Positions 1 to 8,121 of a stretch of 64,000 bases of DNA are shown here, piece after piece (the first letter of the stretch is position 1; each line of letters begins with the position of its first letter). Origin of the DNA: Hyphomicrobiales bacterium (GTDB taxonomy: Bacteria; Pseudomonadota; Alphaproteobacteria; Rhizobiales; RI-29). The stretch lies in assembly GCA_016125495.1 (NCBI GenBank), contig WGLQ01000007.1:418446-482445 (forward strand), read 5' to 3'. The notes beneath the pieces were generated by a model. That model was not told the origin of the DNA. It searched no databases and saw only the letters and a list, made by a program, of their open reading frames with translations. The position numbers and the translations under genes were made by a program.

Positions 1-630
1 CTGGACGCGCCGCTCTAAGCGATGATTTGCATTCAGGAGCATGCAGGCACCGACTGCGTCATCGTACGTAAACAAGCCGGCAACCTTCGACTTGGAGGAT
101 AGTCGTCTCTGGTATAGGCGGATGCCGAGATCAAACTCGATGATCGAGAAAATGTTGCCGATTGGACCGCCGCCCAAACCAAGCCAGTTACGCAGCTCTT
201 GCGCATGGTTCTCGCCAAGCTCGACAACATCGCCCTCGTTGATGCCTTTCTCCGGCGGATAGTACCGCCGCCGCTCGATGCCGAGGACGTTTTCGAGTTC
301 CACCTCTGCTTTCACCAGGTCATTGAGAAGCTCGATGGCTTCCAGGGCGTGGTCGTCTTCGGTCTCCCGCATCTTGCGGAATCGCGGCACTAGATCGGTA
401 TGGACGGCTTCCCGACGCAGGAGCGCGTTAACGGAAACGCCGTAGTGCCGGGCGAGCAGCTGCAATTCCTGTATGCGAACACGCCGCATGCCTTTTTCAA
501 TGGAGACGAGGGTCGGGCGCGACATGCCGATGACCTCTGCCGCCTGATCCTGACGGATGTTCGCATTCTCCCGTGCAAGACGCAGGCGCCGACCGATTTC
601 CTGCGCGCTCAATTCATTCAGATCGGCCAT
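1..630 (-). CDS. XRE HTH / ImmA-IrrE family protein (3' end cut by window edge)
   Basis: Reading leftward from an ATG at 630, 210 codons run to the window edge without a stop. Residues about 8-70 form an XRE/lambda-repressor-like helix-turn-helix (GRRLRLARENANIRQDQAAE, then SRPTLVSIEKG). Residues about 130-210 match the start of the ImmA/IrrE metallopeptidase domain (LGLGGGPIGNIFSIIEF, GIRLY, LNANHRLERRVQ). The expected zinc motif HExxH would follow just beyond base 1 and cannot be checked. The family includes proteases that cleave XRE repressors and regulators of mobile elements. The start overlaps the QueC-like gene by 17 bases, so the two are co-transcribed. It could be the regulator of the operon or its protease component. 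Confidence 0.85.
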   Translation of the reverse strand, partial: MADLNELSAQEIGRRLRLARENANIRQDQAAEVIGMSRPTLVSIEKGMRRVRIQELQLLARHYGVSVNALLRREAVHTDLVPRFRKMRETEDDHALEAIELLNDLVKAEVELENVLGIERRRYYPPEKGINEGDVVELGENHAQELRNWLGLGGGPIGNIFSIIEFDLGIRLYQRRLSSKSKVAGLFTYDDAVGACMLLNANHRLERRVQ

Positions 631-2005
631 GACGCCCTCCCTTTGTCCAGCTTCTGAGGAAGCTTTGTTCTCCCTGGGCGGCCATGAAGGCGCGCCATTC
701 CGCTGCGTGCGTCAGCAACATGTTTCTGAGCTTTTTCAAGACGTCGTCCTGTGGTTCGCTCGTCGCGCGCGCGATCTCGAAGGCATGAACCTTCAATTCT
801 GCATCGGGCAGATCCGCCATATCGGCAAGCTGCTGGAGGTGCCGCGAACCGACGCTACCGTACTCGGCCATCGATCGGCTCAGGCGAACTTTCTTCCTGC
901 CGGGAAGGGCATCCCGAAACGACGGTACCGTCAGATCGGCGATGACGTAGGTGCCGGTCGGCTCGTCTATCCCGGCGGCGTGCATGCTCATCCGTCGAAG
1001 TAGACAGGCGGCGCACAAACCGCACTGCCGAAGCTTGCCGTCCATCTTCGCGTTCCAGCGCTGCTGCCAGCACGAACGGGTCTCGAAGAGTTCATCGACC
1101 GCCCTGTTGTTGGCGAGCCGAAAGGCCGCAATCGTTTCGCCCTTCGTGTTCCAAAGGCGCGGCTGGTCATAACGGACTTGATGATTAAGCAACGCCTTGA
1201 TGAACCGCTCCATCTTGCGGAAGTACGTCGGATGATTGCGATAGTCGGCATAGACGTTGTGCAAGGGCAGGAGCACCGGACCGAGTGCACCCTGACCGCT
1301 TTCGGGAACGACAATTCTGGTCAGCCCCGTCAGCTGGGCGGCAATTGCCGTCACGGCGGCAAACTTGAAGCCACGAGATCGCACAGTGCTTTCCCGCGAG
1401 GAGGGGACGTCGACACGAAAGGGGATCTGGTCGAACGGCTCGTCGCCCTCCTTCAGGGGATGGCGATGTTTGGTGACGCGGACGCAAACAGCGGCGGGCC
1501 CGTTTCCCGGCAGCTTGGAGACGCAGCGGGAGTCCAGCCCGTCGCTATAAGCGATCACGAAGCTCCGCTCCGTCCCGAATGGGAGCGACCGTTGCCGCGC
1601 GCCGAGAATGCTTTCCCCCTGCCAGGGAACAAAGGAGAAATGCCACTCGTCGCCGGTCAGATGTCGCAGCGCCGACCAAAGGCTGGCTTGCACCTCGGGC
1701 TGTTGCCACCTTGCTACTTCGACGACAGGCACCGTGATGTCGAAATCGCGTGCCCATCGGTTGATTCGCCTTGCGGCGCGGCGATCCGCATATTCAACGG
1801 CAGCGCTGACGACGAACAGATCGTGGTGGATCGGTTTCCAGCCGTCGTAGTTGTACGCGTCCAGAGCATCCGGGACGAAGGTGATTTCCCGACCGATTTC
1901 AGCGATCATCGTGGAGTCGGGCAGGCATCGCCCATATCGATGGCCCGCCTCGACGACGCGCAACCTGAGGCCATGGCGCTCGGGACTGGTCACATCAGCC
2001 TTCAC
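614..2005 (-). CDS. QueC-like (7-cyano-7-deazaguanine synthase family) protein, QatC-like
   Basis: This 463-residue protein has an N-terminal extension of about 145 residues, then a PP-loop ATP-pyrophosphatase site YSDGLDSR (153-160) and a QueC-type zinc cluster, Cys312 followed by CGLCAAC (Cys328, 331, 334). True QueC makes preQ0 and is about 220-240 residues. This protein is twice that length and no queD, queE or folE is nearby, so queuosine synthesis is unlikely. Long QueC-like proteins occur in antiphage systems (QatC of Qat; QueC-like Cap proteins in some CBASS operons), where they are thought to modify a partner protein. The start overlaps the upstream gene by ATGA. The Qat partners QatA (ATPase) and QatD (TatD nuclease) are not visible. 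Family assignment is firm; a defence role is inference. Confidence 0.8.
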   Translation of the reverse strand: MKADVTSPERHGLRLRVVEAGHRYGRCLPDSTMIAEIGREITFVPDALDAYNYDGWKPIHHDLFVVSAAVEYADRRAARRINRWARDFDITVPVVEVARWQQPEVQASLWSALRHLTGDEWHFSFVPWQGESILGARQRSLPFGTERSFVIAYSDGLDSRCVSKLPGNGPAAVCVRVTKHRHPLKEGDEPFDQIPFRVDVPSSRESTVRSRGFKFAAVTAIAAQLTGLTRIVVPESGQGALGPVLLPLHNVYADYRNHPTYFRKMERFIKALLNHQVRYDQPRLWNTKGETIAAFRLANNRAVDELFETRSCWQQRWNAKMDGKLRQCGLCAACLLRRMSMHAAGIDEPTGTYVIADLTVPSFRDALPGRKKVRLSRSMAEYGSVGSRHLQQLADMADLPDAELKVHAFEIARATSEPQDDVLKKLRNMLLTHAAEWRAFMAAQGEQSFLRSWTKGGRHGRSE

Positions 2006-2580
2006 AATCGAACCATCCCGTCATCGACACCGTCGCTCTTGCCGACGTCATTCTCGAAGGCGTCCTGCCGACCTTCAATCAGCGCTTCGCGGACCCTCTC
2101 GCAGTCCACGGCGTCGAAGGCGGCATCCACTTTTCCACGCGCCGTTTCCGCTGCATCCCGGCTCATCTCGCCGTCTTCCTGTGCCCGGATGTATTCCTCA
2201 TGGAATCGGTTTCGCGTTTCACTGATCTGCGAAGCGATGGCGGCGTCGAGCGCGGACACAATGGCATCGCTGAGTGCCATATCGTTGGCCGTCCGGTACG
2301 CCAACTCTTTCTGAAGCGCGTCGAGGAACGGCGTCTTCTCGCAACGATCGAAAATGGCCTCGATAGACCCCAAAGGATCGAGCTCAAGCTGTCTCTGACC
2401 GAGATGTGCCTCGATCTCTTGCAGCGCTCTGACGTGTTCTTTGTTGATGAGGTGGCGGGTCAGCGCATCTGACGCAACGGCGCTGCATTCGTCAGGTGAT
2501 GCCGCGTCGTTTTGCACCGCTTCAGCCAACCGCTTCCAGCAGCTCCCGAGTCTCAAATTTTTGAACGGACCATCGGTCAT
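2002..2580 (-). CDS. Unknown 192-residue protein, first gene of the QueC-like operon
   Basis: I do not recognise this protein. It is acidic, predicted mostly helical, with no cysteine cluster, signal peptide or membrane segment. The ATG at 2580 is chosen because GGAGG sits 6 bases upstream; the frame stays open to 2775, but that extension has no ribosome site and looks non-coding. The gene ends in an ATGA overlap with the QueC-like gene. By position it is the natural candidate for the protein substrate or effector partner of the QueC-like enzyme, comparable in place to QatB, but no sequence likeness to QatB can be claimed by eye. Confidence 0.7.
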   Translation of the reverse strand: MTDGPFKNLRLGSCWKRLAEAVQNDAASPDECSAVASDALTRHLINKEHVRALQEIEAHLGQRQLELDPLGSIEAIFDRCEKTPFLDALQKELAYRTANDMALSDAIVSALDAAIASQISETRNRFHEEYIRAQEDGEMSRDAAETARGKVDAAFDAVDCERVREALIEGRQDAFENDVGKSDGVDDGMVRL

Positions 2581-2613
2581 GGCGGCCTCCATGGCACGTG
2601 CATGACATAAATA

Positions 2614-2629
2614 CCTGACATTGTCAAGG
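2614..2629. promoter_or_regulatory. Palindromic operator candidate before the QueC-like operon
   Basis: TGACA and TGTCA form an inverted repeat around a single base, 34-49 bases upstream of the first start codon of the leftward operon. On the minus strand it includes TTGACA, a good -35 box. An XRE protein is encoded by the third gene of the same operon, so this is a plausible autoregulatory operator. The -10 element is not clear. Confidence 0.45.
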
Positions 2630-2822
2630 TTTGCGTAAGAATTTCTGACAGCCCGGAGGGAGACAGTCTCTTTATGCTGTTTGTTGACGCGGCGAGGCCA
2701 CCGGCGCTTCCGGACCACATCGCAAGGCGGACATCTGAACCAGCTTGACCAGTATCGAGACGCGCTAATCAGCATGTCTCCTTTTGGGATTTCTCAACCC
2801 CCATCACCGTCATCGTCGCCCC

Positions 2823-4433
2823 CTACCGCGGCCGAGGCCGTCGCTTTCGGCCGCCCGTTCGGGCACCCGTCTTGCCACGATTGCGCTCGCGCTCGGCGCG
2901 TTCGGCCATCTTTGCCTTGGCGCGCTCGGCGACGTCTCGGGCGTGCTGTTCCGGATCGCGCTTGACGAAGGGCAGCCGGTTCTCCGTCGTCCGGGCGGCG
3001 GTTCCGGGTCCCTCTGGTGATTTCGCGGCGCCCCACGGAATGGGCTTCATCTCGATCGGCTCGTTCATCTTGCGCCGGTCGTCGGCGGCCTGGCGCCAGT
3101 CGCGGGCCTCCTCGATGTCGTAGCGCGCCGAGATCACAGTGCCGAAGAGGGGCGGTTTCAGCTTGCCCATGTCCCACCGGTCCCGGCGGGCGCGCCAATC
3201 ACGCGTGTCGCTGTCGCGGTAGGTCTTGCAGCGTTTTTCATCCAGCCAGTTCTGCCAGGCGTGGATGCGCTCCATCTTCTTGAAGGCCCGCTTACGCTCG
3301 GTGATGGTCTCGGCCCGGCGGATGTCACGCTCCTTGCGAATCTCGGTCTTGATCCTCTCCAGCTTGGCGATGTCGGTCCGGTTGGCGATGCGCGCGACAA
3401 TGCCGTGGAGCGCACCGCGCACGGCCCCGAACATGACGTCGAGGAGCGAGGCGGGACGCTTCTCCCGCCCTGCCTTGGCGATGACTGCCTCGCCCTTCAG
3501 GACTTTCAGCGTCCGTTCGATCCGCGCCAGCGTCTTGCCGTTGGCTCGCTCGTGGTTGAGATCGATGTCGGCGAACTTGCGGGCGGTGACGCGTTTGTGC
3601 TGCTCATAGTCGCGCCTCTGGCGCTCGGCCCGGGCGGCGCGCACGTCTGCGAGATTGGCGCTGCCGTGCTCGTTCCAGAAGGCGATCTCGGAGGGCGGCA
3701 GGCCGGTGTTCTTGACGTAGCCGGTCGCCTTGACGGGCTCGCCCCTCGCACGCGCCGTCCGCTTGACCTCGGCATTGTCGCGCCGGGTCTCCCGGTTCGG
3801 CTCACGGGCCGGACAGACCACCTTGCCGTGGCGCCGCTCCCAGTCGAGCGCCCAGTCCGAGAGCTTGAGCCGATCGTTGGCGAGCGACGCGAACTTGCCG
3901 GTCCTCGGATGCACCCGGTTGATGATCAAGTGCACGTGCGGGTGCTTCGTGTCGGTGTGCTCGACGATGAGGCACTGGTGCTCGCCGAGCCCGAGCACAC
4001 CGCGGACCTCGTCGGCTGCCTTCAGCATGTTGGCCTTGGTGGCGTGGGGATCGCCCGGCGGGAACGAGAGGGAGAGGGAATAGACAGGCTTGGTTCCCTT
4101 GCGCCCGCGGAACGGATTGGCCGCCTTGACGTAGGCGTCATAGCTCATGCCGGCGGCCCTGGCGGCAGCCGTAACGGCCGCAACGCGGATTTCGTGGGCG
4201 TGCGCGGCCGTGAACGCCATCTGGCGGAGTGCCGCCATCGGATCGCTGCCGGTACAGTTGCGGGTGGCGGTGAAGCCGACCCGCTCGGCGGTCTGGGCGG
4301 GGCCCTTGTCGGAGAGGAAGTACTCGGCCGCCGTCTGCCGCTTCGCCTCCGCCGCGTCCTCGCACTTGTCGTGCATGTAGTACATGCCGGCGCCGACGAA
4401 CCCGGTGCCGAGCTTGGCGATACGGGGGATCAT
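2823..4433 (-). CDS. VirD2/MobA-type relaxase
   Basis: The protein has 536 residues. The N-terminal relaxase domain carries the histidine motif HTDTKHPHVHLIIN near residues 157-170, the metal-binding motif III of P-type (MOBP) relaxases. Tyrosines near the N-terminus (MYYMHDK, residues 17-23) are candidate nicking residues. The C-terminal half is very basic and rich in predicted helix. The relaxase would nick oriT and pilot the transferred strand to a coupling protein. Its start overlaps the MobC-like gene by 4 bases, and a candidate oriT lies upstream of that gene. No coupling protein is seen in this element within the window. Confidence 0.9.
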   Translation of the reverse strand: MIPRIAKLGTGFVGAGMYYMHDKCEDAAEAKRQTAAEYFLSDKGPAQTAERVGFTATRNCTGSDPMAALRQMAFTAAHAHEIRVAAVTAAARAAGMSYDAYVKAANPFRGRKGTKPVYSLSLSFPPGDPHATKANMLKAADEVRGVLGLGEHQCLIVEHTDTKHPHVHLIINRVHPRTGKFASLANDRLKLSDWALDWERRHGKVVCPAREPNRETRRDNAEVKRTARARGEPVKATGYVKNTGLPPSEIAFWNEHGSANLADVRAARAERQRRDYEQHKRVTARKFADIDLNHERANGKTLARIERTLKVLKGEAVIAKAGREKRPASLLDVMFGAVRGALHGIVARIANRTDIAKLERIKTEIRKERDIRRAETITERKRAFKKMERIHAWQNWLDEKRCKTYRDSDTRDWRARRDRWDMGKLKPPLFGTVISARYDIEEARDWRQAADDRRKMNEPIEMKPIPWGAAKSPEGPGTAARTTENRLPFVKRDPEQHARDVAERAKAKMAERAERERNRGKTGARTGGRKRRPRPR

Positions 4434-4945
4434 GCCGAGAGCACCTTGGCAACGACGGCATCGAAGGTGGCGATCATGCCCCGCGCCCTGGCGGTCATCC
4501 GGCCCGAGGCCTCCAACTGCTCCCCGATCGCCACCAGGCGCTCGCGATACACGCCGAGTTCGTCCGCGAGCCGGCTTGCGATGATCAGACGGTCGAGCTG
4601 AGTCTCCAGGCGCACGCAGACGGCATCGAGGCCTTGGGGCACGACACCCGTCTCACCGGCGATGAACCTCAGCCGCGCCAGGTCATCGCCGATGCGGGCG
4701 AGCGCATCGACGGTCGCGAAATCCGGGGCCCGGGCGGCCCCGATCCCAGCACGGGCCCCCGTCGCGCAGAGGACCTCGCGGGCATAGTCGTTCGACGAGA
4801 GCCCCGCCTCGGCGGCATTGACGAGGAAGGCCGCCTTCTGGACCTTGGTGACACCGAAGGAAATACGCTCCGTGCGCCGTTGCTCGGGGGCAACCGACGG
4901 TCGTCCGGTTTTCGATTTCGATCCTCCAGTGTCACTCATTGTCAC
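4430..4945 (-). CDS. mobC: MobC-like relaxosome accessory protein
   Basis: This is a 171-residue protein with the pattern of plasmid MobC proteins: a basic disordered start, then a ribbon-helix-helix-like segment (ERISFGVTKVQKAAFLVNAA, then GLSSNDYAREVL), then a helical region. MobC-type proteins bind oriT, help open DNA and recruit the relaxase. It is translationally coupled to the relaxase gene and transcribed away from a region of inverted repeats. The second ATG at 4939 (MSD) is an alternative start. Confidence 0.8.
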   Translation of the reverse strand: MTMSDTGGSKSKTGRPSVAPEQRRTERISFGVTKVQKAAFLVNAAEAGLSSNDYAREVLCATGARAGIGAARAPDFATVDALARIGDDLARLRFIAGETGVVPQGLDAVCVRLETQLDRLIIASRLADELGVYRERLVAIGEQLEASGRMTARARGMIATFDAVVAKVLSA

Positions 4946-4982
4946 TCGTTTGCACCGCCACGCTTACCCACAAACACATCCG

Positions 4983-5202
4983 CCACGGTGTGACATCACA
5001 CCGTGGTTGCCGGTTCGCCACAGATGCAGACGGGTTACGGGCCCGAATGCCACACTGTGGCATCGCCTCGGATCACTGCATCCGTTCTGAACCGGTGCAC
5101 GCCGCCAGCCTGAGCTGGGTTGAATTGACCCCCTCGGGGGTCAAGAAGGGGGTGGCGCCAGACCCCCTTCAACAGTTTTTCGGCACGAAAAACATATCTT
5201 GC
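4983..5202. other. Candidate oriT with inverted repeats and a nic-like site
   Basis: This gene-free stretch upstream of mobC holds several perfect inverted repeats: arms CCACGGTGTGA/TCACACCGTGG at 4983-5006, ATGCCACA/TGTGGCAT at 5047-5063, TTGACCCCC/GGGGGTCAA at 5125-5144, AAGGGGGT/ACCCCCTT at about 5147-5170, and GTTTTTCG/CGAAAAAC at 5175-5193. The last hairpin is followed at once by TATCTTGC (5195-5202), one base off the MOBP-family nic consensus TATCCTGC. That order, hairpin then nic site next to mobC and relaxase, is the usual oriT layout. The predicted cut is between 5201 and 5202. This is inferred from layout and motif only. Confidence 0.6.
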
Positions 5203-5409
5203 TATTCCGTAGCCCAAAACGCCCACGAGACATAACCCATTTCCAGAACCGATCGCAAGCATTTTTCGCGACTGGAGCAAACCCGACGCATTTACGCAGT
5301 ATTACGCTACGGTGCATGAATTCGAACTGCGGCGCAATAATGCGCATAATGGAGAGTAACAGCGAAAATCAGTGGAAAGAGACGGGGCGAATGAATGCCG
5401 CGCACCGGT

Positions 5410-5712
5410 TCAGAGCTGATCCAGGGGATCGCTCTTCCAGTCCTCGCGGCCATGGCGCACGCGCACGATCAGGACCTCGTCCTGCTCATTGGTGAGGTAG
5501 ATGATGACGTGCACGCCCTGTGGATGGATGCGATAGGCGGGGGTGTATTCGGGGCGCTCGTTGGCGATCCGGGGAAAGTCGGCAATGAGTTCGAACGCGC
5601 GGGCCATCGAACCGAGGTAGCGCTCGGCCTGGGCCGAGCCGAACCGCATCGCGCCGTCGACATAGATATCGATCAAGTCCTGTTCGGCCGCGTTGGTGAG
5701 ACGGTAGCCCAT
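5410..5712 (-). CDS. parE: ParE/RelE-family toxin
   Basis: This 100-residue protein has the ParE fold signature: LTNAAEQDLIDIYVDGAMRF near the start, then a helix pair with PRIANERPEYTPAYRIHPQG and a final strand with VRVRHGREDW. ParE proteins inhibit DNA gyrase, while RelE relatives cut mRNA; the ParD partner favours ParE. The start codon overlaps the antitoxin stop (TGATG), so the pair is one operon. It probably stabilises element A. Confidence 0.88.
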   Translation of the reverse strand: MGYRLTNAAEQDLIDIYVDGAMRFGSAQAERYLGSMARAFELIADFPRIANERPEYTPAYRIHPQGVHVIIYLTNEQDEVLIVRVRHGREDWKSDPLDQL

Positions 5713-5969
5713 CAGCCCCGCGGATCGCCGGCCGCCGCCACCTTCCGACGCGCGATCTCGCGGATGTCATCGATCGTGTGCTCGGAGACGCCGCTCGCAA
5801 GGCCTTCGTCCAGCAGCTGCTGGAGCTGTGCGATATTTGCGACCCGCTCCTGATCCTGGCGGATCAGGTCGCGCACGTAGTCGCTCGCATTGGCGTAGCG
5901 ACCGGTTCGGGTCTGCGCCGTCACCCAGTCCTTCATCGGATCGGGCAGCGAAATGTTCATGCTGGCCAT
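5712..5969 (-). CDS. parD: ParD-family antitoxin
   Basis: This 85-residue ribbon-helix-helix protein starts MASMNISLPDPMKDWVTAQT and has the ParD motif GRYANASDYVRDLIRQD, followed by a disordered toxin-binding tail. The ATG at 5969 is preferred because GGAGG lies just upstream; an in-frame ATG at 5981 gives MEDA first. It is followed directly by parE and would repress its own promoter. Confidence 0.88.
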   Translation of the reverse strand: MASMNISLPDPMKDWVTAQTRTGRYANASDYVRDLIRQDQERVANIAQLQQLLDEGLASGVSEHTIDDIREIARRKVAAAGDPRG

Positions 5970-5992
5970 GGCGTCCTCCATGGTCTCATGAT

Positions 5993-6005
5993 GGCATAGA
6001 TTGCC
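5993..6005. promoter_or_regulatory. ParDE operator and promoter candidate
   Basis: GGCA and TGCC flank a 5-base centre 24-36 bases before the parD start. TTGACA lies just upstream on the minus strand, giving a promoter-operator overlap typical of autoregulated toxin-antitoxin operons. Confidence 0.4.
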
Positions 6006-6070
6006 AAAGTTTGTCAATTTTGGGGAGGCCGTGCGGCGCCAGCTTGGTGCACGGACGATCGACATAGCGA

Positions 6071-6094
6071 GCAGCCCGTTCGGAGACGGGCTGC
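6071..6094 (-). terminator. Hairpin terminator after the methyltransferase operon
   Basis: Perfect 9-bp arms GCAGCCCGT/ACGGGCTGC with a 6-base loop begin 9 bases past the stop of the last operon gene. There is no strong T tract, so the terminator is likely but not certain. Confidence 0.5.
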
Positions 6095-6102
6095 AGCGCG
6101 TG

Positions 6103-6333
6103 TCATAGGTCGTCCAGATGGTCGTCGACCGTCTCCCAGGTGATGCCCAGGGTTGCGTCGTGATTTGCGTCCATCCGCTCGATGATCCGGACGGCGGTCG
6201 CATCGCTGACCGCGAGCCCGCGCGCCTCGGCACGCGAGCGCACGTCGGCGAGCTGCCAGAGGGCAACGGCGATGCGCGCATCCGGATCGAAGTTGCGCTC
6301 CAGATGCGCGATGAGGTCTCTCACGCTGGTCAT
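6103..6333 (-). CDS. Small protein of unknown function (76 aa)
   Basis: I do not recognise it. It is an acidic protein with a helical N-terminal half (DLIAHLERNFDPDARIAVAL) and an acidic end. It is the last gene of a five-gene leftward operon (7658 to 6103) in which every junction overlaps by 4-7 bases, so translation is coupled to the methyltransferase gene. That coupling is the main reason to call it real. Confidence 0.65.
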   Translation of the reverse strand: MTSVRDLIAHLERNFDPDARIAVALWQLADVRSRAEARGLAVSDATAVRIIERMDANHDATLGITWETVDDHLDDL

Positions 6334-6569
6334 GACGCACCTCCTTGGCCAGGAGGCCCGAGCCGGTGCACGGCGAGGATGACCTCGACGAGCTGGCTGG
6401 CGAGCTTCAGCCGGTCCCGCATGGGCAGGATCGTGCCGATCGCGAGGTTGCGGTTGCGCTCGACCGTCATCGCCTCGATGGCGAGCGTCGCCTCGTGGCT
6501 GAGCCCGAGGAGCTGATCATCGAGCACGCGCAAATGATGCAGGATGGCGCTGTCTGTTGCATTCAGCAT
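6330..6569 (-). CDS. Small helical protein of unknown function (79 aa)
   Basis: It is not recognised. It is predicted almost all helical, with heptad-like leucines (LHHLRVLDDQLLGLSHEATL). It overlaps its neighbours on both sides in the methyltransferase operon. Its hydrophobic pattern near ILPMRDRLKLASQLVEVILA loosely resembles the 72-residue protein in the matching module of element B (15589-15807), which would make them equivalent genes; this is only an impression. Confidence 0.6.
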   Translation of the reverse strand: MLNATDSAILHHLRVLDDQLLGLSHEATLAIEAMTVERNRNLAIGTILPMRDRLKLASQLVEVILAVHRLGPPGQGGAS

Positions 6570-6808
6570 GACGCACCTCCAATTACCGGCACGACCCGGA
6601 ATTCATCCGCGCTGTAGCCTTCATCCGCTGCACGAATGCCGCATGCGATCTCATCAGCGATCTCGGTGAGAAACTCATCGAGGGCCGTTTGCGCCGCACG
6701 GCGCGTTGCGAAACGTTCGGGCTCATCGTCGACGAACCACGTGTTGATCCAGCCGTCACAGAGCGTGAAGGTCTGGACCTCCCAGGCGATGGGCTTGCGT
6801 TGTCTCAT
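6563..6808 (-). CDS. Small protein of unknown function (81 aa)
   Basis: Starts MRQRKPIAWEVQTFTLCDGW and contains a pattern (TRRAAQTALDEFLTEIADEI) seen in small element-encoded proteins of unknown role. The ATG at 6808 overlaps the methyltransferase stop by 4 bases, which fixes the start. The longer open frame to 7246 runs antiparallel in reading frame to the methyltransferase and is not used. Confidence 0.6.
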   Translation of the reverse strand: MRQRKPIAWEVQTFTLCDGWINTWFVDDEPERFATRRAAQTALDEFLTEIADEIACGIRAADEGYSADEFRVVPVIGGASC

Positions 6809-7431
6809 GACGCACCTCCCGCGCGGTGTGGCGCCGTCGAGAGCCAGTGGAACGTCGTCGTCACTTTGGGGGTTTGTTCCCAGACCATCCAGCAGTAGCG
6901 ATGCCGGCGGGTGTAGGGCCCCGCAAGATCGGGATCGCCGTTCGGATAGCAGACACAGTCGTCGAGGGCGTAAATCCGCGCCGGCGGCCGCGCCACGTAC
7001 GAATAGTGCCGCACCGGATCGCAGAGGCTCGCAAGGTTGAGGAGCATCGCGACTTTCCCGCCGGTCCGCGCGGTGAGGCTGAGGGCCTTGCGGATGAACC
7101 GGTCGGCGAGCCCCGCGCCGTAGGGCGGGTTGGTGACGATGTGTTTCGCCCTCGGCACCTCGAGCCCGAGGAAGTCGAGGCCCGGCTCGCCATAGCCGTA
7201 GTCGGCGATGTCGGTTGCAACGACGTCGTAGCCGGCAGCGATGCATTCTCGGGCGATGGCGCCGTTGCCGCAGGCGGGCTCCCAGATGGAGCCGTCGAAG
7301 CGCTCGGCGGCAAGGAAGGTTCTCGTTGCCTCGGGCGGTGTCGGATAATATTCCCGCGGTGCGCGCCAGGGCGAGAGGCGCCAGCCCGGGGTTGTCCCCG
7401 GGCCTTGGCTGTTGGTGATGTCGGGGATCAT
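6805..7431 (-). CDS. Orphan adenine-type DNA methyltransferase (NPPY)
   Basis: This 208-residue protein carries a SAM-binding motif (SIWEPACGNGAIARE) and the catalytic NPPY (VTNPPYGAGL) of amino-methyltransferases of N6-adenine type. No target recognition domain or restriction partner is adjacent, so it is an orphan enzyme, probably protective or regulatory for the element. It is closely related to the methyltransferase at 15804-16430 in element B: both share YPTPPEATR, SIWEPACG, VTNPPYG, the ending HRYCW and a small upstream gene. It lies within an operon with 4-base overlaps on both sides. Confidence 0.85.
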   Translation of the reverse strand: MIPDITNSQGPGTTPGWRLSPWRAPREYYPTPPEATRTFLAAERFDGSIWEPACGNGAIARECIAAGYDVVATDIADYGYGEPGLDFLGLEVPRAKHIVTNPPYGAGLADRFIRKALSLTARTGGKVAMLLNLASLCDPVRHYSYVARPPARIYALDDCVCYPNGDPDLAGPYTRRHRYCWMVWEQTPKVTTTFHWLSTAPHRAGGAS

Positions 7432-7658
7432 GCGAACCCCCGATCTTCCGCGGCGACCGGATCGAGGAAGAGAACGCCCTTGGCGAAATTCTGCGGCACG
7501 ATGTCGAGCTTGAGGATGGCGCCCTTGCCGGCCTCGCGGCGCGGCCAGACGGCGCCGATCTCGACGACGCGGCCGAGCCGGTCTTTTCCCTCCGGGTCTG
7601 TTCCGATGACAGGGGCGAACTTGGCCCGGTAGATCGGTTTCTGTTTGCTGTTACTCAT
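7428..7658 (-). CDS. Small conserved partner of the orphan methyltransferase (76 aa)
   Basis: It is predicted beta-rich, with a pattern KPIYRAKFAPVIG, GRVVEIGAVWPRREAGKGAI, VLFLDP. It precedes the methyltransferase with a 4-base overlap. A protein of similar layout (FKVLAPERG, VGRAWPLRDKDG) precedes the related methyltransferase in element B at 15401, so gene order is conserved between the two elements. Function unknown; it is not a recognisable specificity subunit. Confidence 0.7.
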   Translation of the reverse strand: MSNSKQKPIYRAKFAPVIGTDPEGKDRLGRVVEIGAVWPRREAGKGAILKLDIVPQNFAKGVLFLDPVAAEDRGFA

Positions 7659-8121
7659 GATGGTTTCCTTTCGTTATGGGCTGCTCCATTGCAGCCATGA
7701 CCATCACCGGCACGGCGCAAAGCGCGAGCGGAACCGATGTCCGTCAGGACGAGGCGGCCGGCGCAGCCGAGTCCGACCCCAACGGGGTTGCAGCGAGTGC
7801 GGGCCGTGCGATGGTCGGATCAGGCTGCAATCGATGCGGCAGCCCATCGAGAAGGAAAACATGCGTAACGCCGCGCAAACAAACGCGATCACGCGCCGCC
7901 CAAGGGCGATCGACATTGAAGGAGAGGGTAATGACCAGTAACGGCCCTCGGGCCACGACGTGGCGCAGTCGTGCGAGACGCCAGAAATGCCGCAAGTTGA
8001 CGAGCCGATGAGCGATGACGCCTGAAGTGCAGGAGAACAATCCGCGCGTTCTTTGCGGCAGTGCACGCAATGACGAGTTGCTAGATCGGCCATGCCGTAC
8101 CTGGCCGGGGCAAGCCCCCCC
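7659..8121. other. Gene-free interval (463 bases) with promoter of the methyltransferase operon
   Basis: No convincing gene on either strand; the open frames here are out-of-frame arginine/serine-rich products. AAGGAAAC upstream of the small gene at 7658 is its ribosome site, so the operon promoter should lie here, though no clear -35/-10 pair stands out. Confidence 0.5.

Noticed and set aside
614..2005. Housekeeping queC for queuosine synthesis
   Set aside because: Protein is about twice the normal length, in a mobile element, with no other queuosine genes nearby.
3261..4601. Long rightward open frame (446 codons) opposite the relaxase gene
   Set aside because: Antisense shadow of a well-supported relaxase and MobC in GC-rich DNA; no ribosome site or recognisable domain.
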